Part shown: in pieces, positions 6,223 through 10,798 of the stretch
Layout of the letters: every line of letters starts with the position of its first letter
Position numbering within the stretch: the stretch's first letter is position 1
Source of the DNA: Pseudomonadota bacterium
GTDB lineage: Bacteria > Pseudomonadota > Alphaproteobacteria > UBA8366 > JADFVY01
DNA: 10,798 nt
Assembly: GCA_015222795.1 (NCBI GenBank)
Contig: JADFVY010000310.1
Span: 1-10,798 of the forward strand
Direction: 5' to 3'
Notes under the pieces: generated by a model
Told to the model about the DNA's origin: nothing
The model's input: only the letters and a program-made list of their open reading frames with translations
Databases searched by the model: none
Program-made: the position numbers and the translations under genes

Positions 6223-6227
6223 GGGGT

Positions 6228-7769
6228 ATGGCCATGGCACGCGGTATGACTGATTCACGGGCGAAAAGAAAATCGCGCAGGGACGCGGCGCTAACACCGC
6301 CGCAACCGGATTGGCAAAGGTTTAGCAATCCCTTCCCGCCTTTAACCGTCCTGGATAACGATGGTTTGGCGCGGATCGATGACACGGCGCTTAAAATACT
6401 GGAAGAACTGGGACTGCAATTCCAGAATCCCGAGGCGCTGGATATAATGCAGGCCCATGGGGCGGAAGTGGACCGCGAGAGCGCCATGGTGCGCATGGAC
6501 AGGGGCCTGGTGCGCGAGATGGTGGCCAAGGCGCCGACTTCCTTTACGCTCCATGCCCGCAACCCGGACCGGAATGTCACGATTGGCGGCAATTGGGTGA
6601 ATTTTGCCCCGGTCGCTGGTCCGCCCTTTGTCAGCGATCTGGATTTGGGCAGACGTCCGGGAACTTTTGCGGATCAGTGCAATTTGATCCGCTTGCACCA
6701 GAGCCTGAATGTCCTGCATCTGGCCGGCGCCGCGCCGGTGGAGGCGACGGACTTGCCCGCGGAAAGCCGCCATCTGGATTTCTACGAGGCGCAGATCACG
6801 CTGACCGACCGTGCCTGGAACGCCCGCGCCATCGGTAGCGAACGGGTGGAAGACGCGCTTGAAATGGTCGCGCTGGCCCGCGGGCGGACCCGTGAGCAGC
6901 TTATCGATGAACCGAGTTTGCTGACCGTCATCAATGTCAACTCGCCGCGTATCGTGGATAACGAGTTGCTTGCCGGGCTGATGGCCATGACCCGTAACGG
7001 GCAGGGCATTATCGTTACCCCCTTTACGCTGGCCGGCGCCATGAGCCCGGTCACAATCGCCGGGGCGCTTGCCCAGCAAACCGCCGAAGCCATGGGGGTA
7101 ATTGCCTTTTCCCAGATGCTGCGCCCGGGCGCGCCTGTGATCATGGGGGGCTTTACGTCGAACGTCGATATGAAGTCCGGCGCGCCTGCCTTCGGGACAC
7201 CGGAATATGTCCAGGCGGTGATAGCCGGCGGGCAGATCGCCCGGCGTTGGGGACTCCCCTACCGGTCATCGAATGTGAACTCTTCCAATGTGGTCGATGC
7301 CCAGGCCGCGGCGGAATCCATGATGTCGCTCTGGGCGTCGATCATGTCCCACGCCAATCTGGTCAATCATGCGGTGGGCTGGCTGGAAGGCGGGCTGACG
7401 GCGTCGCTCGAGAAGTCGGTGCTGGATGCCGAATTGATCGGCTCCATGCGGGCCTGGATGAGGCCGTTGGAAGTGGATGACGACTCGCTGGCGTTCGAGG
7501 CTATCGCCGAGACTCCGCCGGGGGCGCATTTTTTCGGCAACGCGCACACCATGGCGCGCTACCAGACGGCCTTCCATTCGCCCATGCTGGCCGATCTTCG
7601 GCCCTTCGAAACCTGGGCGGAAGACGGCGCCCACACCGCGACCGACCGGGCCAACCGGCTAGCCAAGACATTGTTGCAATCCTACCAGGCGCCGCCTCTC
7701 GAGATTGCCGTTCGCGACGCGGTGAGCGATTATGTGGCGCGCCGCAAGGCGCAAACCAATGCTCATTGA
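6228..7769 (+). CDS. MttB-family methyltransferase, non-pyrrolysine (trimethylamine methyltransferase superfamily)
   Basis: This encodes 513 residues from the first ATG; an in-frame TAA at 6219-6221 bars longer forms. ATGs at 6234 and 6246 are also possible, and GGGG at 6223-6226 is best spaced for 6234. The whole chain fits the MttB fold: N-terminal 'DTALKILEELGLQFQNPEAL', a TIM-barrel core with 'LTVINVNSPR' and 'GAPVIMGGFTSNVDMKSGAPAFGTPEY', then 'SNVNSSNVVDAQAAAESMMSLW', the segment roughly corresponding to where true MttB carries pyrrolysine, and the C-terminal signature 'HFFGNAHTMARYQTAFHSPML'. No in-frame TAG exists, so this is a non-Pyl member. Characterised non-Pyl members (MtgB, MtpB, MtcB) demethylate quaternary amines such as glycine betaine, proline betaine or carnitine, passing methyl to a corrinoid protein. 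No corrinoid protein or activator is encoded here. It is first in a two-gene operon, 33 bases ahead of the flavoprotein. The substrate is unknown. Confidence 0.92.
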   Translation: MAMARGMTDSRAKRKSRRDAALTPPQPDWQRFSNPFPPLTVLDNDGLARIDDTALKILEELGLQFQNPEALDIMQAHGAEVDRESAMVRMDRGLVREMVAKAPTSFTLHARNPDRNVTIGGNWVNFAPVAGPPFVSDLDLGRRPGTFADQCNLIRLHQSLNVLHLAGAAPVEATDLPAESRHLDFYEAQITLTDRAWNARAIGSERVEDALEMVALARGRTREQLIDEPSLLTVINVNSPRIVDNELLAGLMAMTRNGQGIIVTPFTLAGAMSPVTIAGALAQQTAEAMGVIAFSQMLRPGAPVIMGGFTSNVDMKSGAPAFGTPEYVQAVIAGGQIARRWGLPYRSSNVNSSNVVDAQAAAESMMSLWASIMSHANLVNHAVGWLEGGLTASLEKSVLDAELIGSMRAWMRPLEVDDDSLAFEAIAETPPGAHFFGNAHTMARYQTAFHSPMLADLRPFETWAEDGAHTATDRANRLAKTLLQSYQAPPLEIAVRDAVSDYVARRKAQTNAH

Positions 7770-7802
7770 TAATGTCGTCTTCGTGGCGCGGGGAATAATC
7801 AT

Positions 7803-10223
7803 ATGAAGACTCATGTCCGCGCCGTTGTTATCGGCGGTGGCCTTGTCGGTTGCTCGATACTCTATCATCTGGCCAAGCTTGGCTGGCGCGACGTCATGCT
7901 GCTGGAACGCGACGAGTTGACCTCGGGCTCCACCTGGCATGCGGCGGCCAGCATTCACGGCCTGCACGACAACAATAATATCTCGAAAATCCAGTATTAC
8001 ACCATGCAGCTTTACAAGCAGCTTGAGCAGGAAACGGGTCAGGGCTGCGGCATTTTCCAACCGGGTTCACTTTATCTGGCGCAGACCAGGGACCGTGAAC
8101 ATCAGCTGCGTATTCAGGAAGCCAAGGCGAAATACTTCAATGTGGATTTCCATGAAGTCAGCCGCGACGAAGCCGAACGGCTGCATCCGCTGATCGATTT
8201 CGATGGCATCAAATGCATCATGTTCGAACCCGACGGCGGCAATGTAGATCCGTCGGGCGTGACCCACGCCTATGCCCAGGGGGCACGGGCCCTGGGCGCC
8301 GAAATCAACCGCTTCACCCCGGTCACCGCCACTACTCAGCGCCCGGATGGCAGCTGGGACGTGGAAACCACCAAGGGCACCGTCCACGCGGAGGTGGTGA
8401 TCAACGCGGCCGGACTTTGGGGGCGGGAAGTGGCGCGCATGGCCGGGTTCGAATTGCCGCTGATGACCATGGAACATCAATATCTGGTCACCGAGACCAT
8501 CCCTGAAATTGCCGCGCTTGGCCGTCGTCTGCCCTCCGTCGCCGACCGGGACGGGGAATATTACATGCGCCAGGAAGGCCAGGGGTTGCTTGTCGGCACC
8601 TATGAAAAGGATGGCCGCTTTTGGGCGGAAGACGGCACGCCGCTGGATTTCGGCCATGAGTTGCTGGAAGAGGATCTGGACCGGATCGAGGAAAATTACA
8701 TGCGCGCCTGCACGCGCGTGCCGGTGTTGACGTCGGCGGGGGTCAAGCGGGTGATCAACGGACCGATGATCTGGGCGCCCGATTCGGCGGCACTGTTCGG
8801 CCCGGTGCCGGAATTGCGAAACTATTTCTGTTGCGGCGGAATCATTCCCGGCTTCTCCCAGTCCGGCGGCCTGGGGTTGTTGCTGGCGCAATGGATTGTA
8901 GAAGGCGAGCCGGAATACGACATATTCGCATGGGATCTCGCGCGTTACGGCGACTGGGCCGATAAGAAATTTACCAGGGCCCGGGCGCTCGATTGCTACA
9001 GCCACCGATTCAAGATCCACTTCCCCTATGAGGAACGCGAGGCCGGCCGGCCGGTGCGGACCCGCCCGGTCTATCAGCGGCAAAAGGAAATGGGCTGTAT
9101 TTTCGGGCTCAACTTCGGCTGGGAACATCCGCTGTGGTTCAAGCGCCAGGGGATGGACGCGCGGGAAGAATACGGCTTTGAACGGCAGAGCTGGTTCGAC
9201 ACCGTGGGCGCCGAATGCCACGATTTGCGCAACGGCGTCGGCGTGATCGATATTTCCAACTATGCGATTTACAGTATCAGCGGCAAGGGCGCGGCCGATT
9301 GGCTGAACCGGCTTGTCGCCAACATCGTCCCGACCGGGATCGGGCGATCCTGTCTGACCCCGCTGCTGGGCGTGCGCGGTGGCATTGCCGGTGATTTCAC
9401 CATCACCAAAATGGCCGAGGAAGAATTTCTGATGATCGGTTCCGGCATGGCGGAGCGTTACCATCAGCGTTTCTTCCAAATGGTCGAGGCCCCCGCGACC
9501 CTGGAATTCAAATCCCTGACGAATGCCTGGGCCGGTTTTAACGTGGCCGGACCGAATGCGCGGGCACTGCTTCAGCGACTGACCAATACCGATCTTTCCA
9601 ACGAGGCGTTTCGTTTTATGCGCTCGGCGCGTATCACCATCGCCGGGATCGAGGTGGTGGCGCTGCGGGTCTCTTTCACCGGTGATCTGGGCTGGGAACT
9701 GCATTGCCGCGAGGCCGATCAACTGGCTCTTTACGATGCGCTGTTCGCGGCGGGCGAGGATCTGGGCTTGCGCCCGGTTGGCCTGCGAGCCCTGACGTCG
9801 CTGCGTATCGAAAAAGGCTATGGCTCATGGGGCCGCGAATATAGTCCCGAATATTGGCCACAAGAGGTCGGGCTGGAGCGGCTGATCAAACTCGACAAGC
9901 CGGAGTTTCTCGGCCGCGAAGCGTATCTCGGGATCAAGGACAAACCAGCGCGTTTGAAACTGGTTTGCCTGCGGGTCAAGGTCGACACCGCCGATGCGGT
10001 GGGCGGCGAGCCGATCTTTCTGACCGACGGGACAGCGGTCGGCCAGGTTTCCTCCGGCGCGTACGGTTTCACCGTGGATGCGTCCCTGGCTCTCGGTTTT
10101 ATCAAGGCGGATCATGCCCTGCCCGGTACGGCGGTCGATGTCGCGATCCTCGGCAAGCCTCATCGGGCGGTCATTCTTGAACACCCCGCCTTCGACCCGC
10201 AAGGCGCCCGGCTTCGCGGGTAA
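7803..10223 (+). CDS. FAD-dependent oxidoreductase with GcvT domain (dimethylglycine/sarcosine dehydrogenase-like)
   Basis: This encodes 806 residues, matching the two-domain dimethylglycine and sarcosine dehydrogenases. The ATG at 7803 has GGGGA 8 bases upstream. Residues 7-35 form the FAD Rossmann motif (VVIGGGLVGCSILYHLA, ending in the ribose-binding glutamate of 'LLERD'). 'SGSTWHAA' (H46) is the conserved site of covalent flavin linkage in this family. The DAO-type domain runs to about 385, with 'GGIIPGFSQSGGLGLLLAQWI' near 346-366, then a central FAO linker. A GcvT-like folate-binding domain covers about 430-700 ('WFDTVGAECHDLRNGVGVIDIS', 'FTGDLGWELH', 'LRIEKGYGSWGREY'), and a GcvT C-terminal barrel about 715-800. 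The family oxidises an N-methyl group and hands the one-carbon unit to tetrahydrofolate as 5,10-methylene-THF. It is co-transcribed with the MttB-like gene, suggesting serial demethylation of one substrate. Secondary or tertiary N-methyl amines are likely; the exact one is not readable. Confidence 0.94.
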   Translation: MKTHVRAVVIGGGLVGCSILYHLAKLGWRDVMLLERDELTSGSTWHAAASIHGLHDNNNISKIQYYTMQLYKQLEQETGQGCGIFQPGSLYLAQTRDREHQLRIQEAKAKYFNVDFHEVSRDEAERLHPLIDFDGIKCIMFEPDGGNVDPSGVTHAYAQGARALGAEINRFTPVTATTQRPDGSWDVETTKGTVHAEVVINAAGLWGREVARMAGFELPLMTMEHQYLVTETIPEIAALGRRLPSVADRDGEYYMRQEGQGLLVGTYEKDGRFWAEDGTPLDFGHELLEEDLDRIEENYMRACTRVPVLTSAGVKRVINGPMIWAPDSAALFGPVPELRNYFCCGGIIPGFSQSGGLGLLLAQWIVEGEPEYDIFAWDLARYGDWADKKFTRARALDCYSHRFKIHFPYEEREAGRPVRTRPVYQRQKEMGCIFGLNFGWEHPLWFKRQGMDAREEYGFERQSWFDTVGAECHDLRNGVGVIDISNYAIYSISGKGAADWLNRLVANIVPTGIGRSCLTPLLGVRGGIAGDFTITKMAEEEFLMIGSGMAERYHQRFFQMVEAPATLEFKSLTNAWAGFNVAGPNARALLQRLTNTDLSNEAFRFMRSARITIAGIEVVALRVSFTGDLGWELHCREADQLALYDALFAAGEDLGLRPVGLRALTSLRIEKGYGSWGREYSPEYWPQEVGLERLIKLDKPEFLGREAYLGIKDKPARLKLVCLRVKVDTADAVGGEPIFLTDGTAVGQVSSGAYGFTVDASLALGFIKADHALPGTAVDVAILGKPHRAVILEHPAFDPQGARLRG

Positions 10224-10273
10224 TACCAAACGGCGCGTTTCAAGATCGATCGAGACGTCCATGGTGAGGGATT

Positions 10274-10318
10274 TGGTGGAGCCGAGGAGGATCGAACTCC
10301 TGACCTTCGCATTGCGAA
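10274..10318 (-). pseudogene. 3' half of tRNA-Ala (CGC), probable attachment-site remnant
   Basis: Read on the minus strand, 45 bases fit the 3' part of a tRNA exactly: anticodon loop TTCGCAA (10318-10312, anticodon CGC), anticodon-stem 3' strand TGCGA (10311-10307), variable loop AGGTC, T arm AGGAG-TTCGATC-CTCCT (10301-10285), acceptor 3' strand CGGCTCC with U at position 70 (half of the G3-U70 alanine identity pair), then ACCA (10277-10274). Upstream of the loop the sequence reads TCTCT instead of the TCGCA needed to pair, and no D arm or 5' acceptor strand follows to the right. The break at the anticodon loop is where many tyrosine-recombinase elements cross over, leaving a 3' tRNA duplicate at the far end. 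In this orientation the element would lie to the right and the intact tRNA further right. Confidence 0.8.
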
Positions 10319-10383
10319 AGAGATGGTGAAACAGAAACACAAATAATATCAATGAGGTATATGGGCGCTGTCACGACACATAC

Positions 10384-10419
10384 CCGATTAAATCCCGATA
10401 AAACCGAATAAGACCGAAT
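10384..10419 (+). repeat. Four helically phased CCGA(T/A) repeats
   Basis: CCGA followed by an A/T-rich tail occurs at 10384, 10395, 10404 and 10414: CCGATTAAAT, CCGATAAAA, CCGAATAAGA, CCGAATGGG. Spacing is 11, 9 and 10 bases, one turn of DNA each, so all copies face the same side of the helix. It begins about 65 bases from the truncated tRNA. This would suit arm-type integrase or excisionase binding sites; a decayed simple repeat is the alternative. Confidence 0.5.
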
Positions 10420-10447
10420 GGGCCTGTCTCACTTTGGGCACATTAAC

Positions 10448-10477
10448 AAAGCCCCCGCTTTTTGACGGGGGCTTTTT
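10448..10477 (+). terminator. Rho-independent terminator
   Basis: AAAGCCCCCG (10448-10457) and CGGGGGCTTT (10466-10475) form a perfect 10-bp GC-rich stem around an 8-base loop, and the right arm runs into TTTTT (10473-10477). The T run is on the plus strand, so it stops rightward transcription. The only plus-strand unit before it is the mttB-flavoprotein operon, ending 225 bases upstream. It may insulate that operon from the presumed element on the right, or belong to an unseen short transcript starting after the tRNA fragment. Confidence 0.85.
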
Positions 10478-10643
10478 GTGTCTGGAACTCGGAAAAATCC
10501 AGAGTAATCCGAACAGGGCAGATTAGCGGGGAGCACAAAATCAGCACACTACTTGCCCCCGCCAATGCCACGATCGTAGCTGTGGAATGGTGTTACGCTT
10601 CGGTCTAGACAGCGCCGCTTGCATTGTGGCCTAAGATATATTC

Positions 10644-10668
10644 GCGTATCATTTACGCTACTATAGCG
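10644..10668. repeat. Two overlapping small inverted repeats
   Basis: GCGTA-TCATT-TACGC (10644-10658) and CGCTA-CTA-TAGCG (10656-10668) are both perfect 5-bp dyads and share three bases, so only one could form as a hairpin at a time. They lie in otherwise featureless sequence. Binding sites or a chance pair are both possible. Confidence 0.3.
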
Positions 10669-10798
10669 AGAGCATCATTCGTTCGCCAAATCAGCCCGGC
10701 AAACCCAGGAGATCGCCATCCAATGTCCCGACCATAAACCCAATGGACTTCGGCAGCCGGGCCTGCTACCATTATTAGAATGAGTTTCTATCTGAGAA

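Larger units (their letters stand above)
10224..10798. other. Non-coding right-hand region, probable edge of an integrated element
   Basis: This 575-base stretch has no ORF with coding character. It is more AT-rich than the genes to its left from about 10320 onward. It holds a tRNA-Ala 3' fragment (10274-10318), phased CCGA repeats (10384-10419), a rho-independent terminator (10448-10477) and overlapping small dyads (10644-10668). The open frame at 10078-10329 that runs through the tRNA fragment is antisense read-through of the tRNA and is not a gene. From 10480 to 10640 and from 10670 to the end nothing specific is recognised. Confidence 0.6.

Noticed and set aside
8067..9722. A 551-codon open frame antisense to the flavoprotein gene
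   Set aside because: It is explained by codon bias of the GC-rich gene on the other strand. It has no recognisable domain, and the plus-strand frame carries a full conserved protein.
10205..10222. A small hairpin (CCCG GCTTCG CGGG) at the end of the flavoprotein gene as a terminator
   Set aside because: The stem is only 4 bp and no T run follows. The real terminator is at 10448-10477.
10078..10329. A plus-strand ORF ending in LVEPRRIELLTFALRKRW
   Set aside because: The tail is the antisense translation of the tRNA-Ala fragment, a common spurious gene call, and the start lies inside the flavoprotein gene.
10526..10562. Inverted repeat GCGGGG ... CCCCGC
   Set aside because: A six-base stem with a 25-base loop in GC-rich DNA is expected by chance.
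10769..10798. A Fur-box-like AT-rich stretch at the right end
   Set aside because: The match to the Fur consensus is weak, and no downstream gene is visible in the window.

Overview
The window reads as chromosomal DNA of a GC-rich alphaproteobacterium. The pointers are codon use, a glutathione-dependent formaldehyde dehydrogenase, a GcvA-like LysR regulator, an MttB-type methyltransferase beside a dimethylglycine-dehydrogenase-like flavoprotein, and the style of the tRNA-Ala fragment. Order or genus cannot be fixed from the sequence alone.

Layout. Positions 1-125 (+) are the last 40 codons of a class III alcohol dehydrogenase / S-(hydroxymethyl)glutathione dehydrogenase. It converges, 14 bases apart, on an exported YkuD-type L,D-transpeptidase (140-628, -). 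Next on the minus strand is a LysR-type regulator (714-1610). Upstream of it lies a 208-base gap with a tandem repeat, a small inverted repeat and a possible 26-codon ORF. Then comes a tight minus-strand operon, read from high to low coordinates: a thiamine-diphosphate (ThDP) enzyme of the acetolactate synthase family (6033-4393, TTG start), a class I/II PLP aminotransferase (4391-3198) and an MmgE/PrpD-family protein (3186-1819, GTG start preferred). Stops and starts in this operon are 1 and 11 bases apart. A 194-base divergent promoter region rich in palindromes (6034-6227) separates it from a plus-strand pair: a non-pyrrolysine MttB-family methyltransferase (6228-7769) and an 806-residue FAD oxidoreductase fused to a GcvT folate-binding domain (7803-10223).

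The last 575 bases hold no convincing gene. They contain a 45-base 3' half of a tRNA-Ala gene cut exactly at the anticodon loop, a helically phased CCGA repeat, a strong rho-independent terminator and overlapping small hairpins. This looks like the attachment-site edge of an integrated element that would extend rightward out of the window. The catabolic genes would then lie on the backbone side.

Working model (inference). The divergent cluster breaks down an N-methylated compound. MttB and the FAD-GcvT protein would remove methyl groups, giving methyl-corrinoid and methylene-tetrahydrofolate or formaldehyde. The aminotransferase, ThDP enzyme and MmgE/PrpD protein would convert the amino-acid skeleton through a 2-oxo acid. 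The LysR protein is a candidate regulator. The formaldehyde dehydrogenase to the left fits, but it belongs to a separate transcription unit. The substrate is unknown and no corrinoid protein is encoded in the window.
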